64,000 nt of DNA, taken from NCBI GenBank assembly GCA_016179685.1, contig JACPCR010000058.1:41167-105166 (forward strand), in the 5' to 3' direction. The stretch comes from Planctomycetota bacterium. GTDB taxonomy: Bacteria > Planctomycetota > PUPC01 > JACPCR01. Below are positions 44,595-53,876 of the stretch, in pieces; position 1 is the first letter of the stretch, and each line of letters starts with the position of its first letter. The notes beneath the pieces were generated by a model. It saw only the letters and a list, made by a program, of their open reading frames with translations, ran no database searches and had not been told where the DNA came from. Position numbers and translations under genes: made by a program.

Positions 44595-47500
44595 TCAATC
44601 CGGCAGCTTGCTGGCCGCGTCGATGTAAGGATCAATCTGCTGGTGCTCCTGGGCATTGCCGGTCAGGTTGCGTGCCGTCCGCAAGGACTGGAGGGCAGCC
44701 GCCTTGAGGTCTTTGCGGCCCTCCGCAGCCAGTTCGTATTGAGTGATCCCGAGCCACAAATGAATTTGCCAGTTTTGTCCGACCGTCTGGGCGGCCTGAG
44801 TGAGCGAGGCGAGGGCCTCTGCTTTTGCGTTCCTTTGGCGCTGCAGCGTGCACAAGGTAATCCAGTAATAGGCGTTGCCCGGGAACTCGTGGCAGAGCTG
44901 GACGAAGAGAGACTCGAGGGTTTGTCTTCCGGTCTGGATGGCGTTCGCGTCGCCGTAGGTGAAGTAGGCGGAGTTGGCCTTATCCACCCATTGTTGCAGC
45001 CGACTGATGTAGCCGCTGCTGTCCTGGCCCTTTTCAACGAGGCGGAAGGACTGGAGGAGCTGTTCCCGCGCCCGATCGAACTCGTTACGCAGGAAGTAGA
45101 TATGGGCCAGTTCGCAGCGGAAGGAGACGTCCTGCGGCTTCTTGGCCATGGCTTCGAGGTAGAACTGTTCGGACTCGGATGTCAGGCGGAGGTGCAGTTC
45201 GCTCGATCCATGGGGTGGCAGCTCGATGTCCTTCTGCACGGGCAGGTAGCCCTGAAGTTCGAGTCGCAGCGAATGACGGCCGGGCCTTATCCCGTCGAGC
45301 CGCGCCGGTGTCACGCCGCGGGACTCCTGGTCCAGAAAGACAGGAGCGCCGGATGGTGAAGAGGCCAGGATGAGCGCGGCGCTGGCCTGGGGCTCGAGGG
45401 CGGTGCGAATCGTGGGGCTCGAGTCCTTCTCGATGGCTTGGACGTGGGGAATGAAACCGAAGCGCTCGAGCCGGAGGAGGTGCTGACCCGCTCGCGGGCA
45501 GACGAAATTTCCGGGGGACGTGCCCAGGAAAAGGTCGTCGAGGAAAACACTCGCCCCGGCCGGATCGGTCTCCACGCGAAAGCTGAAGGCCTGGAAAGGC
45601 GCGCCGGTCCGCGTGCGCCAGGAGGCGGCCTTGCCGACCGTTTTCGAGCCGTTCCGGCCCGAGGCCTTCTTGATGGCCCGCTGGAGCTCCGGGTCCCGCC
45701 ACTCCTCCAGAATCCATTGCAGGTGCGGCCGAGCCACGTCGCCCGTCAGCTCGAGCGCGGCCAGGATCGGAATGGATGGCCTGGGCAGGCGCTCCTTCAG
45801 TGCGATGGCTGCTTTCCAGCGGACCCGGATATCGGGGTCTTCGAGAGCGGCAATGAGGGGTTCGACGGGGGCCTGGTTTCCGAACTGGTGCAGAAGCCAG
45901 GCGGCGCAGGCCCGGGCGCCCGGGCGTTCGGAGCGGAGGGCACGAACGACAGCCGGGACGGAGGTGGGCCCGAGTTGGACTAAGGAGTCCGCGGCCTTCC
46001 AGGGCACGTCGGCGTCGTCGTCAGCGAGAGCCAGCGCCAGGGCGTCACGGGTATCGGGTCCCGGGAAATCCCTGAGGATGTAAGCACAACTCCGGCGCTG
46101 GAGGGCGCTACCGTTTTTCAGAACGTGGACGATCGAGGCCGCCGCGGCGGGGCCAGAACGCCTGAGGGCGGCCTCGGCCTTCCACCGGGCCTGCTCGCTC
46201 GGATGATCCAGAACGCCCAGCAGGGCCTGGATGCCGGGCAGTCCGATGGCAGCCAGGGCGGATGCTGCCTGCCACCGGCAATCGTCGTGCTCGACGGAGA
46301 GGAGCGGGAGCAGTGCGGACACGCTCGCGGGGTCGCGCAGCTTCGCGGCCTCGATGGCCGCGGCGGCAAGCTCCTGAGGGTCCTTCGACCGCAGCCGTTG
46401 CTGAAGGGAGGCGATGGCCGCAGCGTCGGTCGAGACCAGGTACGGACACGTCTTCCAGGAGTCCTGGATGCCCTCGAGCGCGGTGAGGCCGGAGAACTCT
46501 TCAGCGGAGAGGCGCACGCGGGCGACCATGAGTCCGTTGTTCCACGTCCAAAGCGCAACTCGGTCTCCCGCGAGCGGTTCCGGGTCCTCGAAGCTCAGCA
46601 CCGGCTGGTTATTGATCGAAAGGCGGACGAGGCGGCCGCGGCGTTCGGCCTTCACATAAATCCACATCCGATGCTCATGAGCGATGCGGCTGGCCGCCGT
46701 CTCGGCGACGACGGTGCGATTGCGGAGTATCCGGGTGACCGTGTTGCCCCACCCTCCGAACATGAGGTTGTAACCGGAGGTGAGGTCCCTGCCGTCGGCG
46801 CAGAGGGCGACGTTGATATCGCTGGCGTACTGGTAATTACCGCCGCCGCGGCTGTTGTCCATCTTGATCGCAGCGGCGAATTCGACGGACACGTCGCCTC
46901 GGAGGCGTCCTTTATGCCAGAGTGCGGCGAGCTGGGGGGAGACGCCGGCGAAGAAGGACCAGCGCGGATCGCATTCCCAGCGATTCGTGACCTGCCAGAG
47001 GCCCGAGGCGGGAATCCAATCGACGGGCGCGTCATGGAAGTTGTAGACCTTGCAGTTCCCCGAGAGGATTTCGACGTCCTGCGGGGCAACGGGGAAGCCG
47101 GAGGCCGACCACCCGATCTGGGTACCGGAGACGGGGCCGGCCATTCGGGCATCCAGGAGGGGGTGTGCATCCAGTGCCGCGACGAGGAACGGGCCGGACC
47201 GCTGGAAGGAAAGAGTGGCCGGCAATGGGAAGGGGAGCGACCGCCGCTCGGCCAGGACTCGCCCGGCATGGAGCAGCCGGAGGTCGGCGGTATCGCCCAG
47301 GGTGACTTCCAGGACAGCGCCGGCTTCGGTTGCGTTGCCGGATGCTCCGAGAGAGAGTCGGAGAGTGGCGGGATTCGACTCTCTCCGGGCCAGCCGGACC
47401 CGGGCGGCGCAGTCGCCGAAGAAATTGCCCCGATGCCACCGCGCGGGCTCGTTTCCCCAGGAGGTTTCCATCCAGTCGCTCTGAGCCGCGGCCCAGTTGG

Positions 47501-49085
47501 CCATGGTGGATTCACCGCTGAAGACTTCATGCTGGATGAAGACGGGCTTGGGCGCTGGGGGAAACCTGAGGTCCACGTTGTCGAACGCCGTTCGGGACGT
47601 CCCCGAGGCATAGAGGCCTACCGTGGCAGGCGGGGGGAAGGTTGAGGACGCTGCCATCAGGACTCGGCCGTCGACGAGGACCTGGATCGTGGGGGGATGG
47701 ACTTGAAGAGCCAGACGCCGGATGGCGGGCAGGAAGGGTTCATCCACGCGGTCTCGCTCCACGGCGTTTCCGTCCCGAACCTCTACAAGGGATGCCCCCT
47801 GGTTGCCGAACCGGGCGGTCCAGTAATTTTGCTCGTCCCGGTAGGAGAAACAGAGTCCGAACTCACCGTCGAGTGAGAAGGTGTCCGTTTCGAAAACGAA
47901 GGGGGCGGGCACGGAGTACGCCAGGAGCGATCTGGCGGGTCCGGCCGTCTGCACCTGGAGGCAGGCATCACCCGGCAGGACGCCGGACGTGAGGGACTGC
48001 GGGCGCTCCCAGCGGCCTGAGCGGTGCGTGAAGAGCCCGGAGTCCGGCTCATCGAACCGGATGGAGAGTTCGCGGAAGGGCTCGATGATCACGTCATCGA
48101 AGGAGACGCCCGCCGGGCTATAAGAATAGAGGCCGGCCCGGCCATCGAAGAAGGCCGTATCTTGGGCGCGGAGATATTCCTGGCCATCCACGGCTGCGTG
48201 GATTTCCCCATGGGCAGCGGATAAAGCGAGTCGATACCAGTGACCAGGAATCTGGGCCAGTGGGCAAGAGGCCATCACAAGAGGCTCGCCGCTGGCCACA
48301 CGGACCAGGGCAAGCGTGCCGGCCACCCCACCCTTCCACTGGAGTGTGTAGTAATTGCGGAGGTCTTTCAGATAAAGGACGAGTCCGGCGGGCTGTTCAT
48401 CGCTCCAGCGAAGGGACGCTTGAATGCGGTAGGAATCCCAGTATGGATGTCCTGTCACGACGATGGCGGGCAGGTCGCCGGAAACGCCCTGGTATGTAAA
48501 CGCGTTGGAGCTCATGCTGGCATGGGAGAGGGAGCGAAGCTGCCAGTCCCCGTAGAGCTTTTCCCAGGCTGACGTCGTATCCTCCCGCATGAAATCGTCG
48601 CAAAAGTAAAGCTCGGTGGCGGGCTGATAGCGGGGACGGCTGACCTGCACGGCGTTCTCGTCGAATTTCAGGCCGAGCCGGCCGCCGGAAAAGGTCTGGT
48701 CGAAGGCCTCGGCGATCAGGAGGGAGCGCCGGTAGAGCCGGAGCAGGTCCCGGCGTCGTTTCAAGACAAGTTCGGTTTTCGCTGCAGGCTCCTGCAGAGC
48801 AGGCGCGTGCCAGCCCATAGGAAGTCGGACGCCGGCCTGCACCTTGAAACACCTGGCTTCTCGAGCGGAGACGTCCAGGAGAACAGCATCCGTTGCGGAC
48901 AGAACGTTGACCCATATCTGGAGATTCGATTCGGGTTCCGTGAAAGAAACCTCGAATCGGAAATCGAACTCCTCGGTGAGCGGACTGGGGAGAAACTGGC
49001 AATTCGGAAGCGGCCCCGATTCTGCTTGTGCGCTGAGGGGGGCAAAGGCGGGAGGCAGGAGGGCAAGCAGAAGCAAGTGGGGCAT
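44595..49085 (-). CDS. Giant exported protein with LamG-like core, HEAT repeats, PEGA domains and TPR tail
   Basis: A 1496-residue protein with signal peptide MPHLLLLALLPPAFAPLSAQA. Residues about 150-880 are LamG-like sandwiches (CDDFMREDTTSAWEKLYGD, FDGRAGLYSYSPAGVSFDDV). From about 900 to 1130 run HEAT repeats (RWQAASALAAIGLPGIQALL, RVRWKAAIALKERL). Two PEGA modules follow (FRVETDPAGASVFLDDLFLG, ASSPSGAPVFLDQESRGVTP), then TPR-like helices to the end. Such mixtures are seen in exported or envelope proteins of Planctomycetes-like bacteria. It starts the operon that continues with the paralogue and dppABC; the 54-base gap to the paralogue is non-coding. The role is unknown. Confidence 0.8.
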   Translation of the reverse strand: MPHLLLLALLPPAFAPLSAQAESGPLPNCQFLPSPLTEEFDFRFEVSFTEPESNLQIWVNVLSATDAVLLDVSAREARCFKVQAGVRLPMGWHAPALQEPAAKTELVLKRRRDLLRLYRRSLLIAEAFDQTFSGGRLGLKFDENAVQVSRPRYQPATELYFCDDFMREDTTSAWEKLYGDWQLRSLSHASMSSNAFTYQGVSGDLPAIVVTGHPYWDSYRIQASLRWSDEQPAGLVLYLKDLRNYYTLQWKGGVAGTLALVRVASGEPLVMASCPLAQIPGHWYRLALSAAHGEIHAAVDGQEYLRAQDTAFFDGRAGLYSYSPAGVSFDDVIIEPFRELSIRFDEPDSGLFTHRSGRWERPQSLTSGVLPGDACLQVQTAGPARSLLAYSVPAPFVFETDTFSLDGEFGLCFSYRDEQNYWTARFGNQGASLVEVRDGNAVERDRVDEPFLPAIRRLALQVHPPTIQVLVDGRVLMAASSTFPPPATVGLYASGTSRTAFDNVDLRFPPAPKPVFIQHEVFSGESTMANWAAAQSDWMETSWGNEPARWHRGNFFGDCAARVRLARRESNPATLRLSLGASGNATEAGAVLEVTLGDTADLRLLHAGRVLAERRSLPFPLPATLSFQRSGPFLVAALDAHPLLDARMAGPVSGTQIGWSASGFPVAPQDVEILSGNCKVYNFHDAPVDWIPASGLWQVTNRWECDPRWSFFAGVSPQLAALWHKGRLRGDVSVEFAAAIKMDNSRGGGNYQYASDINVALCADGRDLTSGYNLMFGGWGNTVTRILRNRTVVAETAASRIAHEHRMWIYVKAERRGRLVRLSINNQPVLSFEDPEPLAGDRVALWTWNNGLMVARVRLSAEEFSGLTALEGIQDSWKTCPYLVSTDAAAIASLQQRLRSKDPQELAAAAIEAAKLRDPASVSALLPLLSVEHDDCRWQAASALAAIGLPGIQALLGVLDHPSEQARWKAEAALRRSGPAAAASIVHVLKNGSALQRRSCAYILRDFPGPDTRDALALALADDDADVPWKAADSLVQLGPTSVPAVVRALRSERPGARACAAWLLHQFGNQAPVEPLIAALEDPDIRVRWKAAIALKERLPRPSIPILAALELTGDVARPHLQWILEEWRDPELQRAIKKASGRNGSKTVGKAASWRTRTGAPFQAFSFRVETDPAGASVFLDDLFLGTSPGNFVCPRAGQHLLRLERFGFIPHVQAIEKDSSPTIRTALEPQASAALILASSPSGAPVFLDQESRGVTPARLDGIRPGRHSLRLELQGYLPVQKDIELPPHGSSELHLRLTSESEQFYLEAMAKKPQDVSFRCELAHIYFLRNEFDRAREQLLQSFRLVEKGQDSSGYISRLQQWVDKANSAYFTYGDANAIQTGRQTLESLFVQLCHEFPGNAYYWITLCTLQRQRNAKAEALASLTQAAQTVGQNWQIHLWLGITQYELAAEGRKDLKAAALQSLRTARNLTGNAQEHQQIDPYIDAASKLPD

Positions 49086-49485
49086 GGAAAGGTGTTGGTC
49101 TGGCTCCGATGCGTCTCACCGGGATGCATCAAAATTATATTTAAGAGTCAATCCGAAATGAGCCATCGCAGAGTGTCACTTAGAATTCGCCTCTGAGAAA
49201 CAACTCCGCTTCGACCTTTGAATGGAGGCATGGAACATGTCATGTTTCGGGCCGTGCTCGGCCTTTCTCCCCGTGGTTTCTTTCTGTCATCAGGCGGGTG
49301 ATACTCGCGATACCATATCCATGGATTTCTCCTGTTTGGTCTGCCGACCCGGGCGGCGGCGGGAATAGGATGGGCGGGGCCGGGGCCGGCCGCGCCCCAA
49401 TTTGCTCGGCAGGATGCCTTCCGGCGTTCCTCCCAATGGGTTCCTCCCATAGTCCCTCCGAACAGGTCCCGTCGGGACAGGTCCC

Positions 49486-49588
49486 ATCGGGCGAGGTCCG
49501 GAAAGAGAGGTCCGTGAGAAGCCCCTCTTCGGGCATGACCAGCAAGGCGTCGGCTCGCCATCGGGCGAGGTCCGGAAAGAGATGTCCG
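49486..49588 (+). repeat. 32-base direct repeat, two copies 71 bases apart
   Basis: Starting at 49486 and 49557, ATCGGGCGAGGTCCGGAAAG is followed by AGA(G/T)GTCCGTGA in both; only one base differs. Confidence 0.8.
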
Positions 49589-49624
49589 TGAAATCCGCGA
49601 GTCCGAAGGGTGCAGCGGATTTCA

Positions 49625-49700
49625 GCGGAGAAGTTGAAAGGTGTCACGCCTCTGGCGGGACACCTTTCCGAGCCTTGTTGGGTTGCGGGCATCGCCCGCC
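49625..49700 (+). repeat. Dispersed palindromic element, copy 2 (AAAGGTGTC family)
   Basis: The first 22 bases are identical to 18247-18268. A 10-bp hairpin (49636-49645 with 49659-49668) is followed by CGAGCCTTGTTGGGTTGCGG and a GC hairpin, the same order as copy 1. Confidence 0.78.
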
Positions 49701-49823
49701 TTAGGTTGTGCGGGTGTCACCCTTCTTGCGGGAATTCAGGCCCGGTGCAGGCGACGTGAAATCCCCGCGCCCTTCTGGGCTTGGGGCCAGGGTCAGATCG
49801 GACGCCGAGGGCCTGGCCTCACG

Positions 49824-50297
49824 TTAAGAAGACAGGTCCGTGCCTCGTGCGATATCGTCCTGATTAAGAACATGGATTCCCTGTTCCTGGAGCACCTGGA
49901 TCGCGTAGTCATCATTGTCCACGTGGAAGACAATGACGGCGTGCCGGCGGGACCGGACGAGTAGAGGATAGGCGTACATGACGTTGATCTCGGCCTGCAG
50001 GAGGACGCGGAGGATATGATGAATACTGTAAAGTTCTTCGGACATTTCGACCGCGATGACCGTCGATTCCACGAGGGGAACGCCAGCGTTCTCGAGGACT
50101 TCCCGCGCGGTCATAGGCCGGTCGACGACGATTCGCACCACGGCGTGGTCCGAGGCTTCATTGACGCTGATGGCCAGAATATGAGTATCCACGCCGGCCA
50201 AGAGCTTCACGATTTCCAACAGCTTGCCCACCCTGTTTTCAAGGAAGAGGGCGAACTGAGTGATCTTTCGGCCGAACAGATCGTTGGTGACTTCCAT
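49824..50297 (-). CDS. Tandem ACT-domain protein
   Basis: The 157-residue protein has two ACT-type regulatory domains: ITQFALFLENRVGKLLEIVK at about 10-75 and a second at about 80-145 (SEELYSIHHILRVLLQAEIN). ACT domains bind amino acids or similar small ligands. No catalytic domain is attached and no amino-acid biosynthesis gene adjoins, so it is a free-standing sensor of unknown target. GAGGT before the ATG at 50297 fixes the start; the frame is open upstream without conserved features. Confidence 0.85.
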   Translation of the reverse strand: MEVTNDLFGRKITQFALFLENRVGKLLEIVKLLAGVDTHILAISVNEASDHAVVRIVVDRPMTAREVLENAGVPLVESTVIAVEMSEELYSIHHILRVLLQAEINVMYAYPLLVRSRRHAVIVFHVDNDDYAIQVLQEQGIHVLNQDDIARGTDLSS

Positions 50298-50424
50298 TTC
50301 GACCTCTTCGATGAGCCGTAGCGCGCCCCATGTGCTCCTGACCGGGGGCAACTCCTTTTCACTACTAAAGCTCGTGTTCTTTAGGATACCAGGTTCAATT
50401 TGAATGTAAAGATGCCAAGGCGTG

Positions 50425-50478
50425 AGATACCCGCAGGCCAACAAGGCTCGGAATAGGGTCCCGCCTATGGCGGGTCAG
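50425..50478 (-). repeat. AAAGGTGTC-family element, diverged reverse copy
   Basis: Read on the minus strand it gives a GACCCGCC...GGCGGGACCC hairpin, then TTCCGAGCCTTGTTGGCCTG, the same hairpin-then-CCGAGCCTTGTTGG order as the copies at 18247 and 49625 but with a different stem. Confidence 0.55.
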
Positions 50479-50541
50479 GAGGCCCGCCACATCCCGTCGG
50501 GTTCCCTCCCATGGGGACAAGTATGGGAGGCGGGTCATGGA

Positions 50542-51456
50542 TCAACGGACACCTGAAACCGGACACTTTTCAACCTTCTCGAGTACGAGTTTGGCCAGGT
50601 CCTCTGGGCTGACGGCCTTGGGCCAAACGGAAGGATGCGAGCCCCGATGGGGCCATGGAGATGCCAGGACGGCCACAACGTTGGGAAGCGGGAGAATTGC
50701 CGGCAGGGATGATCCCGAATGGCCCGTGGTGAACAAGAGGAGTTTGCCCGGTTTTCCTGTCTCGCTGGTGGATATCTGGAGGAGGTCCCGGGCAGCGGCG
50801 GCTGGCCCGGCGTTGGTGCGTGCGACGACCACCTGGTCCGGAGCATCGGCGAAGGTTTCGTAGAAGCGGTCTAGCCGGGTCCGAGACAGAATCTCCGAGA
50901 GTTTTTCAGCGACTCGGAGGCGGACATCCAGGCTGGGATGATGATCGGGGCCGGGGACCGGCGCGAGGATGAGACTGGAGTGATCGAGGATGCGGACGAC
51001 GGGCCGCTGAAACTGGAAATTCTGGAAGAGGGCCTGGCGGTCGGGGCGGCCATACTCCATCCAGTAATAGGCCGCGGCCTCCAGAGCCGCATCCTCCAGG
51101 CCACGAACGTCATAGGGATGAAGGCCGTGCTGGCGGCGATACAGCTCTTCCAGGTGCTGGTCGGGGCCGTTCGGCTGGCCCAGAGCCAGTCGGGCACGTC
51201 CACGGTGCGCATAGAGGCAGCAGCGAACATCCGAGGGAAGGAGGGGAAGAAGCTCCGTCTTGAGGGTAGTGAAATCGCTCGCGGTCAGAATGCCCAGCGT
51301 GACGCTGCTCGGGGGACGTCCGAGCCTGGCCAGAAAGCTGCAGACCGGAAGTCCGAGGCCGTCGCCGTCCAAGAGAAGGGCGGCGAGCGGCCGGGTGAAA
51401 TCGGCAAGGTCTCGGGGGTCCTCACGGCCTCCGATTGTGGTATGTATCGGGCACAC
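50542..51456 (-). CDS. Hypothetical protein
   Basis: A 304-residue protein with no family recognised. It has mixed alpha/beta character, no signal peptide and no membrane segment. An inner VVRILDHSSLILAPVPGPDH and a later KLLLFTTGHSGSSLPAILPL look like core strands with a Ser-rich turn. It overlaps the upstream esterase gene by 35 bases, which implies co-transcription, or that its start is later than 51456. Codon use looks like that of neighbouring genes, supporting a real gene. Confidence 0.55.
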   Translation of the reverse strand: MCPIHTTIGGREDPRDLADFTRPLAALLLDGDGLGLPVCSFLARLGRPPSSVTLGILTASDFTTLKTELLPLLPSDVRCCLYAHRGRARLALGQPNGPDQHLEELYRRQHGLHPYDVRGLEDAALEAAAYYWMEYGRPDRQALFQNFQFQRPVVRILDHSSLILAPVPGPDHHPSLDVRLRVAEKLSEILSRTRLDRFYETFADAPDQVVVARTNAGPAAAARDLLQISTSETGKPGKLLLFTTGHSGSSLPAILPLPNVVAVLASPWPHRGSHPSVWPKAVSPEDLAKLVLEKVEKCPVSGVR

Positions 51457-52132
51457 GGGGATGGTTCAGGAACCAGCGAAGGAGGATGCGGGTGGCATCA
51501 TGCGGCAGGTACTGATGACCCAACCCGGGAATTTCCAGGTAATCGACGGAATACCCCTGAGTCTTGAGACTTTCGGCGTAGGCGCGAGCCCGGGCGGCCG
51601 GAAAGACCTCATCCTGGCGGCCATGAACGATATAGATGGAAATCCTGGCCTCGTGGCGGCTGTCGGCTGCCGAAATGCCATCGAAGTGCCCCGAAGCCAA
51701 CACCATGGACCCAAAGAGGTTCGGCTCGCTGAGTCCTAGAATACAAGCGAGGGTAGCGCCGGAGGAGAAGCCGGTGAGATGAACGCGGACCGGATTCACG
51801 CGATATTTCTCCAAGGTGAGGTGGACCAGGCTCAAGATACGAGGAACGTCTTCCTGCAGGCTCCAGTCCTCACCGGAGGGGGCGGGACAGAGAAGGAGGA
51901 AGCCCGCTTCGAGTCCTGCGGGCGCCCAGACCTTGAGGGCTTCTTCGGGCGAGCTATTGGTGCCATGGAGGATGACCAAGAGAGGCGGGTGGGATGAAGG
52001 CAAACGAGGTGTCGAAGGCATGGCAAGCAGGTAGCCAAGTCCACGCTGGAGTGCAATGGACGGGGGGCGTTCGTCAGGAACAGCCTGGACGGCGATGACC
52101 AGTAGGATGAGCGGGAGAATGAGGGGCGGCAA
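51422..52132 (-). CDS. Secreted alpha/beta hydrolase (carboxylesterase/dienelactone hydrolase-like)
   Basis: The 236-residue protein begins with a hydrophobic signal sequence (PPLILPLILLVIAVQAV). It has LVILHGTNSS near the oxyanion site, nucleophile Ser in TGFSSGATLA, HGRQDEVF for the acid and PGLGHQYLP with the catalytic His. This fits phospholipase/carboxylesterase or PHB-depolymerase-like esterases. Acting outside the cytoplasm on an ester is likely; the substrate is unknown. Confidence 0.8.
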   Translation of the reverse strand: MPPLILPLILLVIAVQAVPDERPPSIALQRGLGYLLAMPSTPRLPSSHPPLLVILHGTNSSPEEALKVWAPAGLEAGFLLLCPAPSGEDWSLQEDVPRILSLVHLTLEKYRVNPVRVHLTGFSSGATLACILGLSEPNLFGSMVLASGHFDGISAADSRHEARISIYIVHGRQDEVFPAARARAYAESLKTQGYSVDYLEIPGLGHQYLPHDATRILLRWFLNHPRVPDTYHNRRP

Positions 52133-52184
52133 ACGATGGCATCCAGAAGTTGAAAGCCCGAATCATTGTGCGGGACAGGCAGGA

Positions 52185-52364
52185 ATGCTAGAATACGATT
52201 TGGAGATGGTGGCCAAGGACATCCATGGCTGGGAGAGAATCATCATGCCGCAGAAACGAAGGTTGGATAGAGGCCGGCTCAAATGGCGGAGTAAGCGATC
52301 GAATCACGGACGGAAGCCCAATATTGGCCGCCGGCAGGGAAAAATCTGGAAGGGCAAGGCATAA
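52185..52364 (+). CDS. Possible small basic protein
   Basis: From ATG 52185, with AGGCAGGA just upstream, a 59-residue frame ends in a very basic tail (PQKRRLDRGRLKWRSKRSNH then GRKPNIGRRQGKIWKGKA). An internal ATG at 52245 would give 39 residues made almost only of this tail, like a small RNA-binding or ribosomal-type peptide. It lies in a gap between divergent and convergent genes and is not a shadow of one. No family was identified. Confidence 0.4.
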   Translation: MLEYDLEMVAKDIHGWERIIMPQKRRLDRGRLKWRSKRSNHGRKPNIGRRQGKIWKGKA

Positions 52365-52384
52365 TCATCGTGGCGGATGATACC

Positions 52385-52414
52385 CGAAGCCCCACAGGGC
52401 TCGGAAAGGTGTCA
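52385..52414 (-). repeat. AAAGGTGTC-family element, partial reverse copy
   Basis: On the minus strand it reads GTGACACCTTTCCGAGCCCT, matching the right hairpin arm and following CCGAGCC of the other copies. Confidence 0.5.
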
Positions 52415-53452
52415 CGAATGCTCGGATCGCGGGGGATACTCCATGTCCTCGACCTCGCCCGTCAGGGTCCGGAGCGCGAGCAGCCCGGTAGCACTCTGTC
52501 CGAGGACGGCGATGGCCAAGGGTAGAGAGTAGGCCAGAGTGGCGGAGAGGCCGGTGAGGTAAAGGGCGACCTCATTGAATCCAAGCCAAACGGGTGCAAA
52601 CGCCGTGATGCGTTGAGAAACGAGGGGCAGGACCAAGGATGGGGAGGTCAGGGTCGAGGGATCGGCGGGCGGTTGCTGAGGTGGAGACGACCTGCCGAGC
52701 AGGGAAGTAGTCATGGCCCCGAGGACGCCGGCGCTGAAATCGATAGCCAGCCAGAAGGGGAGGGCGAGCAGGACGGAGAGGATGATGCCGACGGTATGCC
52801 GCGCCACGAGTTTACGCCCACCCTGGACGAGCACTTCTTTGAGGACTTGAAGGAGTTCTGAAGGGCTGCCATCCCCGCAAGCGAGGAGCTGCGGGAGGAC
52901 GAAGAGGCCAAAGAAAAGGAAGGCGAGCTGGAGCAGGGTGAGGCCGAGGAGTGGGACGAGGAAGAGGGCGAGCAGCACCTGTCCGGCATCGCCTGCGGTG
53001 CCAATCTTAAGCAGAACAACCTGAGGGATGGCGATGAAGACGGTGATCGCCGCGCAGAGGAGGGCTCCGAGGCATGTGCGGACCAGCTTGGTCTGGAGCG
53101 AAGAGAGGAACTGCCGGAACTCGCCGGGATGGCTGTTGATCTGCAAGCTGGAGGTAATCAGGAGGGTGGCGGCGATAAGCGGATAGCTGAGGAAAAGCCC
53201 GAGGGAGATGATGGAGGCGCTGACCATGGTGTATTTCATGATGAAGGCGATGCTCAGAGCGCTATAGAAGATGGCCAGAGCCACAAAGGTGCCCACGAAT
53301 TGCAAAAAGAGAGCCCGGCCCCGAAAGGTCATCTGAACGACTTCAGGAATTTCGAGGTTGAGGAACGGCCTTTTCTGATCGTCCATGCGCATTGACGCCT
53401 CGATCGGAGGGAGTCGGTGGCCCGGGCGGAAACGCCAAACGGAACGAGCCAT
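52412..53452 (-). CDS. Multi-pass membrane protein, unknown function
   Basis: The 346-residue protein has a hydrophilic N-terminus of about 50 residues, then roughly six hydrophobic segments (such as FVGTFVALAIFYSALSIAFI and VLLALFLVPLLGLTLLQLAF) with a Pro/Ser-rich loop near residue 270. This resembles YIP1-like or DUF-type membrane proteins, but no diagnostic motif was seen. The ATG at 53452 lies 11 bases after the DUF2752 gene, so they are probably co-expressed. Confidence 0.65.
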   Translation of the reverse strand: MARSVWRFRPGHRLPPIEASMRMDDQKRPFLNLEIPEVVQMTFRGRALFLQFVGTFVALAIFYSALSIAFIMKYTMVSASIISLGLFLSYPLIAATLLITSSLQINSHPGEFRQFLSSLQTKLVRTCLGALLCAAITVFIAIPQVVLLKIGTAGDAGQVLLALFLVPLLGLTLLQLAFLFFGLFVLPQLLACGDGSPSELLQVLKEVLVQGGRKLVARHTVGIILSVLLALPFWLAIDFSAGVLGAMTTSLLGRSSPPQQPPADPSTLTSPSLVLPLVSQRITAFAPVWLGFNEVALYLTGLSATLAYSLPLAIAVLGQSATGLLALRTLTGEVEDMEYPPRSEHS

Positions 53453-53462
53453 CCGGCGGATG

Positions 53463-53876
53463 TCAGTCTCCGAGGAATAAAATTCTATAGGACCAGGTCG
53501 CGGCGCACAACAGACCGAGGGAGAGGATGAGCCATGGCCACTGAGCCCGTGCCCAGGAAGGGAAAAAGGGCTGGTGGAGGAACAGGGCCCGGAGCGCCCA
53601 AAGCGGGCAGGCGAGGACCAAGAGGGTAAAGGCAGGTGCAACGGGGTGTGCCCGAAACGCCTTGAGGACGCGTCCCTGGATGAAGAGGCAGAAGCTGGTG
53701 GTGCCGCCGCAGAAAGGGCAGGGGAGGTCGGTCGATGCGAGAAAATCGCATGGCGGAAGTTTCAATTGCTCATGTGTCCCGAAGCCTCGCGGGTCAGGCT
53801 GCAGGTTAGCCCCGAGAGTCAACAGGAAAGAGGACGCTATCAGGAGGGTCAGGGCTGGCCACCGGCGGGTTGTCAT
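53463..53876 (-). CDS. DUF2752 family membrane protein
   Basis: The 137-residue protein has three hydrophobic segments and the DUF2752 motif LPCPFCGGTTSFCLFIQG with its CPxCG pair. The family is widespread and uncharacterised. Start 53876 (MTTRRWPAL) leads directly into the first membrane span. It pairs with the membrane protein downstream. Confidence 0.85.
   Translation of the reverse strand: MTTRRWPALTLLIASSFLLTLGANLQPDPRGFGTHEQLKLPPCDFLASTDLPCPFCGGTTSFCLFIQGRVLKAFRAHPVAPAFTLLVLACPLWALRALFLHQPFFPSWARAQWPWLILSLGLLCAATWSYRILFLGD

Larger units (their letters stand above)
49086..49823. other. 740-base intergenic region with repeats
   Basis: No gene is recognised on either strand. It holds the promoter region of the giant-protein operon, a 32-base direct repeat, GTCGGGACAGGTCCC-type short repeats and a copy of the AAAGGTGTC palindromic family. 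The base composition changes from mixed near 49100-49250 to very GC-rich afterwards. Confidence 0.55.

Noticed and set aside
49486..49588. CRISPR array
   Set aside because: Only two copies of one direct repeat, with no regular spacers and no cas genes in the window.
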